Below, one piece after another: positions 1 through 10,487 of a stretch of DNA of 40,507 nucleotides. This stretch comes from Rhodoferax sp. OV413 (GTDB lineage: Bacteria > Pseudomonadota > Gammaproteobacteria > Burkholderiales > Burkholderiaceae_C), in the NCBI RefSeq assembly GCF_945881795.1, contig NZ_CAMCVG010000011.1:1-40507 (forward strand), given 5' to 3'. Both the position numbers and the translations under genes were made by a program. The notes under the pieces were generated by a model. The model searched no databases and was not told the origin of the DNA. It saw nothing but the letters and a program-made list of their open reading frames with translations. The stretch's first letter is position 1. Each line of letters opens with the position of its first letter.

Positions 1-103
1 CGCAGCGTTTGGAAGCCTCCAGGTCTTTAAACAGGCAGTCGCGCGGCTTAACGTTTTCGCCTGACGCGCAGCCGCCGGGTCGCGGTGGGGATAATGGGCT
101 CCC

Positions 104-748
104 ATGGAACTACTCGCCCAGCTCATTGATTTCATCCTCCACGTCGACAAGCACCTCGAGCTGTTTGTTCAGGCCTACGGCATGTGGGTCTATGCCCTGC
201 TGTTTGCAATTATTTTTGTAGAAACCGGTCTGGTGGTGATGCCGCTTCTGCCCGGTGACTCGCTGTTGTTTGTAGTGGGTGCCATGTGTGGCGCGGGGCT
301 GCTGAGCTTTCCGCTGGCGGCGGGCCTGATGCTGGTGGCCGCGGTGCTGGGCGACCAATGCAACTACTCGGTCGGGCGGTACTTCGGGCCCCGCGTCTTT
401 CAGTGGGAAAACAGCCGCTTCTTTAACAAGGCGGCGTTTGATCGAGCCCACGCGTTTTACGAGACCTACGGCGGTTTCACCATCATTGCCGCGCGGTTTA
501 TGCCGTTCTTGCGCACCTTCGTGCCCTTTGTGGGCGGCGTGGCACACATGAACCGCGCCAGATTCACCCTGTACAACGTGGTGGGCGGCTGCCTGTGGGT
601 GCTGGGGGTGTGCGCAGCGGGCTACTTTCTGGGCAGCTTCCCCTGGGTGAAGGCGAATCTGGACAAGATCATCTGGGCCATGATTCTGGTGCCGGGCCTG
701 GTGGTCGTGGCCGGGGCACTGCGCGCTCGGGGCGCAAAGCCCGCATAA
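104..748 (+). CDS. DedA family inner-membrane protein (VTT/SNARE-associated domain)
   Basis: This 214-aa polytopic membrane protein belongs to the DedA family, whose members are implicated in lipid flipping or undecaprenyl-phosphate recycling and in membrane homeostasis. Hydrophobic segments lie near residues 28-50, 60-85, 140-165 and 180-205. The family signature is visible as ETGLVVMPLLPGDSLLF (about residues 41-57) and as the conserved arginine segment AARFMPFLRTFVPFVGG (about residues 129-145), with the two arginines and the F/P pattern typical of DedA. The ATG follows a weak ribosome site. The gene converges on amiC with an 18-bp gap and no obvious terminator. The specific lipid substrate cannot be read from the sequence. 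Confidence 0.93.
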   Translation: MELLAQLIDFILHVDKHLELFVQAYGMWVYALLFAIIFVETGLVVMPLLPGDSLLFVVGAMCGAGLLSFPLAAGLMLVAAVLGDQCNYSVGRYFGPRVFQWENSRFFNKAAFDRAHAFYETYGGFTIIAARFMPFLRTFVPFVGGVAHMNRARFTLYNVVGGCLWVLGVCAAGYFLGSFPWVKANLDKIIWAMILVPGLVVVAGALRARGAKPA

Positions 749-766
749 GCCGCGTGGGGCCGCCGC

Positions 767-2143
767 CTAGCTGGTGGTGCGCTTGCGGGCCAGCGGAGGG
801 TTCTTGGCGAAGTACGCCTGAATGCCGCGCATCAGCGCATCGGCCAGCTTGTTCTGGTAGTCGTCGCTATTGAGGCGCGCCTCTTCAACCGGGTTGCTGA
901 TGAACGCAGCCTCCACCAGTACGCTCGGAATATCGGGTGCCTTCAGCACCGCAAACGAGGCCTGCTCCACCCGCGGCTTGTGCAGCTTGCCGACCCGTTT
1001 GATCTCGCCCAGCAGGTTGCCGCCTAGCTTGAGGCTGTCGTTGATCTGGGCGGTGGTGCTCATGTCCAGCAGGGCGCGCTGCACGGTGGCGTCTTTGGCC
1101 TGGACGTTGAGCCCGCCCACGGTGTCGGCCTTGTTTTCCTGGTTTGCCATCCAGCGCGCGGCGCTGCTGGAGGCGCCGCCCTGGCTGAGGGCGAACACGC
1201 TGGCGCCCTGCGGGTCGGGCGTAAAAAAGGCATCGGCGTGGATGCTGATGAACAGGTCCGCCTGCACCCGCCGCGCCTTCTGCACCCGGGTGCCGAGGGG
1301 CACAAAGAAGTCTCCGTCGCGGGTCAGGAAGGCGCGCATCGCGTTGCCGTTCACGCTGCCGGCGTTGATGCGCTCACGCAGCAAATGCGCCAGCTTCAGC
1401 ACCACATCTTTCTCGCGGGTGCCGCCAGGGCCGATGGCGCCGGGGTCCTCGCCGCCGTGGCCGGGGTCCAGTGCGATGACGATGAGGCGGTCTGTGCTGC
1501 CCTCAGCGCCCGCCGTATCTGCGCGCGCAGCTCCACTTTTTGTAGCATCCGTCGCGCGGCCCACTGCGCTGCCGGGGGCCTGCGTAGCCGCCACCGCGCC
1601 CGGCTTCAGGATGTGCTGCGCAATCAGGGCGTCCAGCGGGTCTTGGGTGGCGGACCCGGCGCCCGGGGTTGCAGGGTTCGCCCGGGCGTCAGCCACGCGT
1701 TCGTTGATCAGCGCATCCAGGGGGTCCACCTCGGCCACCGGGTAGAGGTCCAGCACCAGCCGGTGCCGGTAGGCCGCCACCGGCGCCAGGCTGAACACCT
1801 GCGGGCGGATCGGGTGCTTCAAGTCCACCACCAGACGCACGATATCGGGCGCGAACTGCCCCACGCGGATGCCCGCAATGTTGGGGTCGTCGGCCTTTAC
1901 CTTGGCAACCAGCTCTTTGAGCGCGGGGTTGAGGGTGATGCCCTGAATATCCACCGCCAGCCGCGGCGGGCTGGGCACAAACAATTGCTTGGTGCTCAGC
2001 GAGGCGTCCGACTCAATCGTCACCCGCGAATACTCCGGCGCCGGCCAGACCCGCACCGTCATGATGGACGCGCCCCGGGCCAGCTCGGCAGCGCCCAGCG
2101 TCAGCACCATGCCCCCGGCCTGCAGCAGGGTGCGGCGCTTCAC
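767..2143 (-). CDS. amiC: N-acetylmuramoyl-L-alanine amidase (AmiC-type, periplasmic)
   Basis: The enzyme cleaves the amide bond between MurNAc and the stem peptide and helps separate daughter cells. The 458-aa product starts at GTG 2143. It has a Tat-like signal (MKRRTLLQAGG, then a hydrophobic stretch ending near LARGAS), an AMIN septum-targeting domain (about residues 30-130) and a low-complexity linker. The C-terminal Amidase_3 zinc domain follows, with motifs ALDPGHGGEDPGA, ISIHADAF and VLVEAAFISNPVEE supplying the His/Glu zinc ligands and catalytic Glu. The GTG start overlaps the tsaE stop as GTGA, so the two genes are probably translationally coupled. The linker contains a copy of the 50-bp interspersed repeat (1498-1547). 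The open frame continues upstream into tsaE in another register, but the signal peptide fixes the start. Confidence 0.93.
   Translation of the reverse strand: MKRRTLLQAGGMVLTLGAAELARGASIMTVRVWPAPEYSRVTIESDASLSTKQLFVPSPPRLAVDIQGITLNPALKELVAKVKADDPNIAGIRVGQFAPDIVRLVVDLKHPIRPQVFSLAPVAAYRHRLVLDLYPVAEVDPLDALINERVADARANPATPGAGSATQDPLDALIAQHILKPGAVAATQAPGSAVGRATDATKSGAARADTAGAEGSTDRLIVIALDPGHGGEDPGAIGPGGTREKDVVLKLAHLLRERINAGSVNGNAMRAFLTRDGDFFVPLGTRVQKARRVQADLFISIHADAFFTPDPQGASVFALSQGGASSSAARWMANQENKADTVGGLNVQAKDATVQRALLDMSTTAQINDSLKLGGNLLGEIKRVGKLHKPRVEQASFAVLKAPDIPSVLVEAAFISNPVEEARLNSDDYQNKLADALMRGIQAYFAKNPPLARKRTTS
1498..1547 (-). repeat. Interspersed two-hairpin repeat, copy 1 (in amiC linker)
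   Basis: On the minus strand it starts TGCTAC, passes GGAGCTGCGCGCGCA and ends GGGCGCTGAGGGC. It aligns without gaps to copies 3-5 over 50 bp. It is read in frame, in the sense direction, as part of the amiC inter-domain linker (ATKSGAARADTAG). Confidence 0.6.
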
Positions 2144-2652
2144 CGGCGGGCCTCCTCGGCGGCATGAAAGAGCGCCGACTGCACCAGTGCCGTACCCCGC
2201 GCGGTGCCGGGGCGCAGCCAGACCTCGCGGCTCGCGTCGTCCTGCGCGCGGATTTGCACCACCACGTCGGCCACCGGCAACATACCCGCAGCCTTGTCCG
2301 GCCATTCGGCAATCTTGAGGCCGGGGCTGGCGAACAGGTCGCGAAAGCCGGCCTCTTCCCATTCGCGCGGGTCGCTGAAGCGGTAGAAGTCGAAATGCCA
2401 GATGGACAGGCCGGGCAGCTCGTAGGGCTCCACCACCGCGTAGGTCGGGCTCTTGATGCGCCCGGCCACGCCCAGCGCCTGAAGCAGGTGGCGCACCAAG
2501 GTGGTTTTGCCGACCCCCAGGTCGCCTTGCAGGGCGATGAATGCGTCGCGGATTTCGGGCCGCGTGGCCCAGTGCGCAGCAAAGGCGGCCGTGTCTTCCT
2601 CCCCCGCCCACTGCAGCGAGGGGCTGCCGATGGCGCTTTCTACAATGGGGCG

Positions 2653-3806
<1,154 letters not shown>

Positions 3807-3810
<4 letters not shown>

Positions 3811-4784
3811 AGCCCCTGTAAAACCCCCAAAGCAAAAGGCAGGCTCACCACGCCCAAGATGGTGGACAGCGTGACCAGCGCCGCCACATAGGCTCCGTCG
3901 TAGCCCATGCGGGCTGCCAGCACATAGCAGGTGGAGGCGGTGGGCAGGGCAGAGAAGGCCAGCAGGATGGTGGTCTGCAGGGTATCCAGACTAAAGAGCC
4001 GCGCAATCCACCACGCAACCACCGGCGACAACAGATGCCGGATGGACAGCACCGCGACTGCCAGCGTCTTGGCGCGCGCCAGGGCGCCAATCTGCATGCC
4101 CGCACCCGCGGCCATCAGCCCCATCGCCAGCGACGCCGCGCCGAGGCGTGTCACCGTTGGCTCCAGCCAGTCGGGCATCCGAAAGCCGGCCAGGTTGCAG
4201 ACGAGCCCGCCGACGGTGGCAAGGATGAGCGGGTTGCGGATGAGCTCTGCAGCAAAACCGCGCTGCGCATGGCGCGCCATAGGCCACACCGCCGCCACAT
4301 TGAACAAGGGCACGCACACCCCGATCAGCACCGCAATCAGCTGCAGGCCCTGCGGCCCCGCCAGTCGCTCGGCAATGGCCAGGCCGATAAAGGAGTTAAA
4401 ACGAAACGCAATCTGCGCGCTGGCGGCGTGGTCGCGCCCGGGCATGTAATGCCGCAGCACCGGCAGGTGCGGCAGCAGGTAGGCCAGCGCGATGCCGACC
4501 AGCCCGAGCGTCCAACCGGCCGCCATCAGCTTGGAGGCCAGCCCCAGATCCAGCGGGCTTTTCACAATCGAGTGAAACAGCAGCACCGGAAAGAGCAGGT
4601 AATACACCAGCGACTCCACCTTCTCCCACAAGGCGCGGTTGAGCTGGGTGTAGCGGCATACGAGGTAGCCCAGCAGGATGAGAGAAAAGTCCGGAAACAG
4701 GAGCTGCGCGTAATTCACCGGCGCGAGGATACCAGCCCACCCCGGGCGGGTACCCACTAGTGGTTCCACCGTATAGACCCGCAT
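3807..4784 (-). CDS. AEC family permease (auxin efflux carrier-like)
   Basis: This 325-aa membrane protein has about ten hydrophobic segments in the five-plus-five arrangement of the auxin efflux carrier / malonate-type permease family (Mem_trans). The first segment is PDFSLILLGYLVCRY, and FRFNSFIGLAI in the middle is typical. Bacterial members export or take up small organic acids; the substrate is unknown here. ATG 4784 has a good ribosome site (AAGGGG, eight bases upstream). However, homology-like sequence begins only at residue 24 (NYAQLLFPDF), where GTG 4718 is an alternative start giving 303 aa. It is convergent with queG, with overlapping stop codons. Confidence 0.88.
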
Positions 4785-4852
4785 GAAGCAAGCCCCTTAC
4801 CATGGGGGCTCAGCGCTGACCAGCGCAACCCGGCAATCGAAAGGAACCCGCA

Positions 4853-5815
4853 ATGAACCGTCACATCTTATTGTCCATGGCGCTGCTGGCCTCATCCGGC
4901 CTGGCTTCGGCGCAAAACTACCCGAACAGACCCATCAAGCTGCAGGTGCCCTTTGCGCCCGGCGGCACGACCGACATCATCGCCCGTGTGATTGCCGACC
5001 CGCTGGGCAAGGTGCTGGGGCAGAGCGTGGTGGTGGAAAACAAAGCCGGCGGCGGCGGCGTGGTGGGCGCCAATGAAACGGCCAAGGCCGCGCCCGATGG
5101 CTACTCGCTAGGCATTGCCACGGTGTCTACCGTGGCCTCCAACCCTGCCATCAACCCCAAGAACCCCTACAACCCTTTGACCGACTTCACCCCCATCATC
5201 AATGTGGCGGCCACTCCTAATGTGATAGCAGTGCACCCCAGCTTTCCTGCCCGGGACTACAAGGAATTCCTGGCCGAGCTAAAGAAGAGCCCGGGAAAAC
5301 ACTCTTACGCCTCTTCGGGCACCGGCGGCATCGGGCACATGCAGACCGAGCTCTTTAAGAGCCTGACCGGCACCTACATCACCCACATTCCCTACCGCGG
5401 CGCCGGCCCCGCGCTCAACGACACCGTGGGCGGCCAAGTCCCCATGATTTTTGACAACCTGCCGTCGGCCTTGCCATTTATTACCTCGAACAAGCTCGTC
5501 GCCATCGTGGTGGCAGCGCCGCAGCGCCTGAGCCAGATGCCCAACGTGCCAACCTTCAAGGAGGTGGGGCTGGAGCCGGTCAACCGCATGGCGTTTTATG
5601 GCATCTACGGCCCCAAGGGCCTGCCGAAGGACGTGGTCGACAAGGTGAATGCCGGCGTGCGCAAGGTGCTGGAAGATCCGGCCATTCGTAAGCGCATTGA
5701 AGACACCGGCTCGCTGGTGGTGGGTAACTCACCCGAGCAGTTCGCGGCGCAAATCAAGGCCGAATTCGAGACTTACCAGAAGGTGGTGGACTCGGCCAAG
5801 CTCAAGCTGGATTGA
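4853..5815 (+). CDS. Bug-family tripartite tricarboxylate transporter substrate-binding protein
   Basis: This is a periplasmic solute-binding protein of the TctC/Bug family, 320 aa, with a clear Sec signal peptide (hydrophobic residues 5-18, cleavage after ASA before QNYP). Family hallmarks are [19 protein letters not shown] near the mature N-terminus, [13 protein letters not shown], and [19 protein letters not shown]. The expected length is about 320 aa. The start has a good ribosome site (GAAAGGA). No TctA or TctB membrane genes are adjacent, so this is one of the many orphan Bug receptors of Burkholderiales. Its ligand, usually a carboxylate, cannot be assigned. It ends nine bases before xerD and may be co-transcribed with it. 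Confidence 0.94.
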   Translation: MNRHILLSMALLASSGLASAQNYPNRPIKLQVPFAPGGTTDIIARVIADPLGKVLGQSVVVENKAGGGGVVGANETAKAAPDGYSLGIATVSTVASNPAINPKNPYNPLTDFTPIINVAATPNVIAVHPSFPARDYKEFLAELKKSPGKHSYASSGTGGIGHMQTELFKSLTGTYITHIPYRGAGPALNDTVGGQVPMIFDNLPSALPFITSNKLVAIVVAAPQRLSQMPNVPTFKEVGLEPVNRMAFYGIYGPKGLPKDVVDKVNAGVRKVLEDPAIRKRIEDTGSLVVGNSPEQFAAQIKAEFETYQKVVDSAKLKLD

Positions 5816-5824
5816 CGCCACGGT

Positions 5825-6754
5825 ATGGCAGCGCGCAAGGCCGCAGGGGATGAGGGCGCGAGCGCCTTAGACCCGTCGATTGACGGCTTCGTCGACGCTC
5901 TCTGGCTCGAAGAAGGACTCTCGAAAAATACCCTGCAGGCCTACCGGCGCGATCTGGCGATGTTCGCGCAGTTTTTGAAGGGCAAGCCCCTGCTGCACGC
6001 GCAAGAGGCCGACTTGCAGGCCTATTTTTCCTTCCGCCACAGCGAGAGCAAGGCCACTACCGCCAACCGGCGCTTAACGGTGTTCAAGCGGTTTTTCCGC
6101 TGGGCCTTGCGGGAAGGACGCATCAGCGCGGACCCCACCCTGAAGATGCAGGCCGCTAAGCAGGCCCTGCGGGTGCCCAAGGTGTTGAGCGAGGCGCAGG
6201 TGGAGGCGCTCTTGAATGCGCCCGATATCGACACTGCGCTGGGCCTTCGGGACAAGGCCATGCTGGAGCTGATGTATGCCAGCGGCCTGCGGGTCAGTGA
6301 GCTGGTGGGCCTGCGCATGGTGCAGCTCGGCCTCAATGAGGGCGTGTTGCGCGTGACCGGCAAGGGCTCCAAAGAGCGGCTGGTGCCTTTTGGCGAGGTG
6401 GCCGCGCTCTGGCTGCAGCGCTATCTGGCGGGCCCGAGGGCGGAGCTGCTGGCGGGCCGCCAGAGTGCCGATGTGTTTGTGACCGCGCGGGGCATGAAGG
6501 CAGGCAGCGCGATGAGCCGGGTGATGTTCTGGGGGCTAGTCAAGCGCTATGCCCTGCGGGCGGACGTCCGGGTGCCCCTTTCTCCGCATACCTTGCGCCA
6601 TGCGTTTGCCACGCATCTGCTCAACCACGGCGCGGACTTGCGCTCGGTGCAGATGCTGCTGGGGCATGCAGATATTTCCACCACCACGATCTACACCCAT
6701 ATCGCGCGGGACCGGCTGGCCTCGCTGCACGCCCGGCATCACCCCAGGGGCTGA
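5825..6754 (+). CDS. xerD: Site-specific tyrosine recombinase XerD
   Basis: XerD acts with XerC at dif, under FtsK control, to resolve chromosome dimers. The 309-aa protein has the SAM-like core-binding domain (LWLEEGLSKNTLQAYRRDL, residues ~20-100) and the catalytic domain. Catalytic residues are recognisable: Arg in ASGLRVSEL, Lys in GKGSKERLVPFG, His and Arg in HTLRHAFATHLL, His in LGHADISTT, and the nucleophile Tyr in IYTHI. The family length and motifs fit XerD rather than a phage integrase, and no attachment site or mobile cargo is nearby. It follows the Bug receptor by nine bases and converges on the EAL/HDOD gene. Confidence 0.95.
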   Translation: MAARKAAGDEGASALDPSIDGFVDALWLEEGLSKNTLQAYRRDLAMFAQFLKGKPLLHAQEADLQAYFSFRHSESKATTANRRLTVFKRFFRWALREGRISADPTLKMQAAKQALRVPKVLSEAQVEALLNAPDIDTALGLRDKAMLELMYASGLRVSELVGLRMVQLGLNEGVLRVTGKGSKERLVPFGEVAALWLQRYLAGPRAELLAGRQSADVFVTARGMKAGSAMSRVMFWGLVKRYALRADVRVPLSPHTLRHAFATHLLNHGADLRSVQMLLGHADISTTTIYTHIARDRLASLHARHHPRG

Positions 6755-6782
6755 CAGGCCGATGCGGGGCGGGTTGGGCCGT

Positions 6783-7994
6783 CTATTCCTGCCCGAGGGT
6801 TTCGGCCCAGGCCAGCGCTTGCAGGTGGGCCCAGTTGATTTGTCGGTCGGTCAGTTGCAGCGTCCGGGCGCTGTCGGCGAAGGCCAGGTCGTCGCCACTT
6901 TCACAGGCCAATGCGAGCTTCAAATACTCGGACATGGGCCCGCTGCGGTGCAGCAGCGCGTCGCTCACGACCTGCGGAAGGGGTAAGTTGGCCAGGGCGG
7001 CTTCCATGGACATGCCCAGCAGACTGTCAAGCAGTGAAAAAACGCCAATCACAAAGGCGTGGTCGCAGTCTTCAGGGGGCAGGGTTTCGGCTGCCAGCAA
7101 TTCCATCAGCCGCCCGCGCACCACGGCAGTGGTGCCGACCGCAGGTGCCACGCCGCTGTTGGCGGAGGTGGTCATCAGCAGGGCAGCCCACTTAAAGAGT
7201 TTCTTCAGCCCCAGCAGCATGACCGCGTGCTTGAACGAAGTGACCTCGGTCTGCAAGCCAAATCCAGCCGAGTTGATGAAGCGCAGCAGGTTGAACGACA
7301 GTGTGGGGTCGCGCTTGAGGACTTCTTCGATGTCGGCCGTGCTGGCCTGCTTGCGCACCAGATCAATCAGCTGAAGTATGGCCGCCTGCGAGGGCCGCAG
7401 GGACTGGCCCTCAATCAGGGTGGGCTTGGCAAACCAGTAGCCCTGAAAAAGCGTCACACCCAGTGCCTTGAGCCGGGTGAATTGCTCTTCGGTTTCCACC
7501 TTCTCTGCTATCAGTTGTGCCGTAGTTTTGCTGCGCGCCATCTGAACCAATGAGGCCAGTGCGGGCCCGGTCAAGAAGCTCACATCGAGCTTGATGTAGG
7601 CGGCCAGGGGCAACCACGACTCGTACGACGGAGCCATTACGGTGTGGTCAAACGCCAGCTTGAAGCCGCGGGCCTGCGTACTTTGCAGCGCAGGCAGGCG
7701 TAGATCAATCTGGTCAAACTGCGCATGCGAGAGGGGCGGAATCTCCAACACCACATGCTCAGGCGCGACCAGGTCCAGGTGGCCGCCGGACAGGCTGTCG
7801 TGGGTGCAGTTGATGAACAGCAAGGTCTTGCCAACTTGCGTTTCGCCGTCACTCAGGGTGAGCAAATTAAAGAGCGCCTGGGCGTCGGTCGAGGCGGTGT
7901 GGGCGTGCTCGGAGACGCTGCGGTTAAACAGCTCGTACGCGACGATTTCCTTCGCATCGTTCACGATGGCTTGCCGCGCTACGGAGGTGGTCAT
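6783..7994 (-). CDS. EAL-like plus HDOD domain signalling protein
   Basis: The predicted 403-aa cytoplasmic protein (ATG 7994; a TTG at 8030 in the same frame would add 12 residues) has two domains. Residues 1-195 resemble an EAL domain in its YuxH-like form. The first motif survives as AYELFNR and later motifs as IAEKVETEEQF and LFQGYWFAKP. The central DDFG metal site is replaced by AFDHTVMAPSYE, so c-di-GMP hydrolysis is unlikely. Residues ~200-400 form an HDOD domain (VLKRDPTLSFNLLRFINSAGFG, then FKHAVMLLGLKKLFKW), a module thought to act in regulatory protein interactions. No strong ribosome site precedes the ATG. Output and ligand are unknown. Confidence 0.9.
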   Translation of the reverse strand: MTTSVARQAIVNDAKEIVAYELFNRSVSEHAHTASTDAQALFNLLTLSDGETQVGKTLLFINCTHDSLSGGHLDLVAPEHVVLEIPPLSHAQFDQIDLRLPALQSTQARGFKLAFDHTVMAPSYESWLPLAAYIKLDVSFLTGPALASLVQMARSKTTAQLIAEKVETEEQFTRLKALGVTLFQGYWFAKPTLIEGQSLRPSQAAILQLIDLVRKQASTADIEEVLKRDPTLSFNLLRFINSAGFGLQTEVTSFKHAVMLLGLKKLFKWAALLMTTSANSGVAPAVGTTAVVRGRLMELLAAETLPPEDCDHAFVIGVFSLLDSLLGMSMEAALANLPLPQVVSDALLHRSGPMSEYLKLALACESGDDLAFADSARTLQLTDRQINWAHLQALAWAETLGQE

Positions 7995-8045
7995 GGGGCA
8001 GCTTTCAGGGAGATCATCAGAGCAGCTCAATAGGGGAGCCGCATT

Positions 8046-8879
8046 CTAGGTCGGCAGTTGTGACACATCAGGCGTGGCGGTGCCGCATTCCGCGTGGAGC
8101 CTGGCCATCTCTTGAGCGGTAAAGCCGGCTGCCATGCGGGCTGCGGTGTTCAACGGCGGCTTGGGCCGCGGGGCGCCGTGCCGCAGGGCGGCCTGGGCGT
8201 AAAAAGCGTCGGCATCGCGCTGGTGCATGTGGCACAGCCAGCGGTACCAGCGGTTGCCGGTCGCTACATGGCCGATTTCGTCGTCAAGGATGACCTGCAA
8301 AATGCCTTGCGCCTCCAGCGCCTGTGGCGTTCCTACTTTGGCGAGCTTGGCCTGAATGAGCGGCGTGGCGTCCAGCCCCCGCGCCTCCAGGGTGCGGGGC
8401 ACCAGTGCCATGCGTGCCACCACATCCTGTGCCGTGTTGTCGCACATGGTCCAAAGGCCCGTATGCGCTGCAAAGTCGCCATAAAGGTGGCCCAGCGTTT
8501 GAAGGTGCGTCTCGAGCATCATGAAATGCTTAGCCTCCTCGCTGGCAACATGCGCCCAGTCGCGGTAAAAGGATTCCGGCAGCCCGGCAAAGCGCCAGAT
8601 GCAATCCAGCGCCAGGTCGATGGCGTTGAACTCGATGTGCGCAATCGAATGCATCAAGGCCGCATGCCCCGTGGCGGTAAAGGGCGAGCGCCGGGGCACG
8701 GCGGTGTGCTCCACCAGTGCGGGGCGTTCGGGCCGGCCGGGGCCCGATGCGTGCTTTATGAGCAGCTCGGTATCCACAGTCGCCGTTTCCACCAGCGCCC
8801 CCAGCGACAAGGCCGCATGCGCTTTGGCGTGGGGGGATGCGGTCGTGTAGGCGGCAAGGGCAAGGGCTCGGAGTTCCAT
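8046..8879 (-). CDS. DUF455 family ferritin-like protein
   Basis: This 277-aa soluble helical protein belongs to the DUF455 family, a ferritin-like di-iron group distantly related to the tRNA hydroxylase MiaE. Likely iron ligands are visible in [30 protein letters not shown] and [16 protein letters not shown], the repeated E...ExxH pattern. Substrate and reaction are not known, and assigning MiaE function would be over-reading. The ATG at 8879 lies 37 bp from the divergent start of the carbonic anhydrase gene, so the two share a very short control region. The stop lies 51 bp upstream of the start of the EAL/HDOD gene on the same strand. Confidence 0.88.
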   Translation of the reverse strand: MELRALALAAYTTASPHAKAHAALSLGALVETATVDTELLIKHASGPGRPERPALVEHTAVPRRSPFTATGHAALMHSIAHIEFNAIDLALDCIWRFAGLPESFYRDWAHVASEEAKHFMMLETHLQTLGHLYGDFAAHTGLWTMCDNTAQDVVARMALVPRTLEARGLDATPLIQAKLAKVGTPQALEAQGILQVILDDEIGHVATGNRWYRWLCHMHQRDADAFYAQAALRHGAPRPKPPLNTAARMAAGFTAQEMARLHAECGTATPDVSQLPT

Positions 8880-8916
8880 CTTTACAATTCTAGTTTTCCA
8901 GGCCGGAGGGGCAGCA

Positions 8917-9441
8917 ATGGCAATTTATCAACTCGATGGTGTGGCGCCAGTGCTCGCGCCCGGCGCTTGGGTGGCTGACAGCGCCACGGTGATTGGCAAT
9001 GTGGAGCTGGGTGAGGATTCCAACGTCTGGTTCGGGGCGGTGTTGCGTGGAGACACTGCGGCCATTCGTATTGGCGCAGGCACCAACATTCAAGACGCCA
9101 GCGTGCTGCATGTCGACAAAGACAAGCCGCTGACCATTGGCGATAACGTCACCGTGGGGCATCAGGTGGTGCTGCACGGTTGCACCGTGGGCGATGGCTC
9201 GCTGATCGGCATCGGCGCGGTGGTGTTGAACGGCGCGCGCATCGGCAAGAGCTGCCTGGTCGGAGCCGGCTCGCTGGTGACCGAGGGCAAGGAATTCCCC
9301 GACGGCAGCCTGATCATGGGCCGGCCTGCGACGGTTGTGCGTGATTTGACCGACGAGCAAAAGCAAAACTTGTTTGCCAGCGCGCGCCACTATGTGGCCA
9401 ACGCCCAGCGTTACAACGCAGGCCTGAAAAAGATCGCCTAG
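8917..9441 (+). CDS. Gamma-class carbonic anhydrase family protein (YrdA-like)
   Basis: This 174-aa left-handed beta-helix protein is built of hexapeptide repeats (for example [34 protein letters not shown] and [16 protein letters not shown]). The three zinc-ligand histidines of the gamma-CA family appear in [16 protein letters not shown] and nearby. Members are trimeric and may hydrate CO2, although many YrdA-type proteins have no proven activity. The ATG is preceded by a strong ribosome site (GGAGGGG). hslO follows 41 bp downstream on the same strand, suggesting co-transcription. Confidence 0.93.
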   Translation: MAIYQLDGVAPVLAPGAWVADSATVIGNVELGEDSNVWFGAVLRGDTAAIRIGAGTNIQDASVLHVDKDKPLTIGDNVTVGHQVVLHGCTVGDGSLIGIGAVVLNGARIGKSCLVGAGSLVTEGKEFPDGSLIMGRPATVVRDLTDEQKQNLFASARHYVANAQRYNAGLKKIA

Positions 9442-9482
9442 TTGCCGGCCCGCATGGGGCCTCATTTTTTGGGAGTAGGTGC

Positions 9483-10472
9483 ATGTCTGAGCTGCACAAG
9501 TTTTTGTTTGATGGCTTGCCCGTGCGCGGCGCCATCGTCCGCCTGACGGATGCGTGGCAGGAAATTTTGCGCCGCCGCGCCTCGAACTCCGAGCACGGCG
9601 CTTACCCCGCAGAGGTGCAAGCGCTGTTGGGTGAGATCACGGCGGCTGCCGCCCTGATGCAGGCCAATATCAAGTTTGACGGCGCATTGGTGCTGCAGAT
9701 TTTTGGCGACGGGCCCCTCAAGCTGGTGGTATCGGAGATGCAGCCGGACTTCAGTTTTCGCTCCACCGCCACGGTGGTGGGCGAGGTGGCTGCGGGCTTG
9801 TCGTTGAGCGGCATGGTCAACCGCACCAGCCAGGGCCGTTGCGCCATCACCCTGGATCCGAAAGCCAAGTTTCCCGGGCAGCAGCCTTACCAGGGCGTGG
9901 TGCCTTTGTTTGACGACGCGGGCCAGCCGCTGGAGCGTATCAGCGAGGTGTTGGAGCATTACATGCTGCAAAGCGAGCAGCTCGACACCACGCTGGTGCT
10001 GGCGGCCGATGGCAATGTGGCGGCCGGTTTGCTGATTCAGCGACTGCCGATGGCTGGCGCGGGCAATCTGGCGGGCAGCATGGTCTCGCGCGACAACGAA
10101 GACCAGATCGGGCTCAACGAACACTACAACCGCATCGCCATTCTGGCCCGCAGCCTGAAGGCCGAGGAGCTGCTGCAGCTGGATGTGGATACGGTCTTGC
10201 ACCGCCTGTTCTGGGAAGAGCCGCTGACCCGGTTTGAGCCGCTGATAGGTCCGAGCGCGCCGCGTTTTGCTTGCAGTTGCAGTCGCGAACGGGTGGCAAA
10301 AATGATTGTCAGCCTCGGGCGCGAAGAGGCGCAGAGCATCTTGTCAGAGCGCGAAGACATTGAGGTGGGCTGCGAGTTTTGCGGCGTGCAGTACCGCTTT
10401 GACGCGGTGGACGCGGCGCAGTTGTTTACCGACGCGGCGCAGTTGCTCCAGGGCAATGCGGGCCCGCATTAA
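9483..10472 (+). CDS. hslO: Redox-regulated molecular chaperone Hsp33
   Basis: Hsp33 is an ATP-independent holdase activated when oxidation releases zinc from its C-terminal switch. The 329-aa product carries the N-terminal chaperone domain (HKFLFDGLPVRGAIVRL; later SGMVNRTSQGRCAITL). At the C-terminus is the CxC...CxxC zinc centre, read here as FACSCSRERV and, about 33 residues on, GCEFCGVQYRFD. All four cysteines are intact. The start has an adequate ribosome site (GGGAG). The gene converges on the NadR-like kinase with a 15-bp gap. Confidence 0.95.
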   Translation: MSELHKFLFDGLPVRGAIVRLTDAWQEILRRRASNSEHGAYPAEVQALLGEITAAAALMQANIKFDGALVLQIFGDGPLKLVVSEMQPDFSFRSTATVVGEVAAGLSLSGMVNRTSQGRCAITLDPKAKFPGQQPYQGVVPLFDDAGQPLERISEVLEHYMLQSEQLDTTLVLAADGNVAAGLLIQRLPMAGAGNLAGSMVSRDNEDQIGLNEHYNRIAILARSLKAEELLQLDVDTVLHRLFWEEPLTRFEPLIGPSAPRFACSCSRERVAKMIVSLGREEAQSILSEREDIEVGCEFCGVQYRFDAVDAAQLFTDAAQLLQGNAGPH

Positions 10473-10487
10473 GGCCGGATAAGACGC

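Noticed and set aside
9..103. Possible gene or promoter before the DedA gene at the window edge
   Set aside because: The short open frame has no coding character, and GATAAT near 90 has no -35 partner. Too little sequence is available to judge.
5200..5240. A TGCTATCACATTAGGAG sequence (minus strand) in the Bug receptor gene resembling the start of the 50-bp repeat
   Set aside because: Only about 15 bases match, no second arm is present, and the protein segment ([12 protein letters not shown]) is ordinary for the family.
5825..6754. Tyrosine recombinase as the integrase of a mobile element
   Set aside because: Length and motifs are those of XerD, and no attachment repeats, tRNA target or cargo genes surround it.
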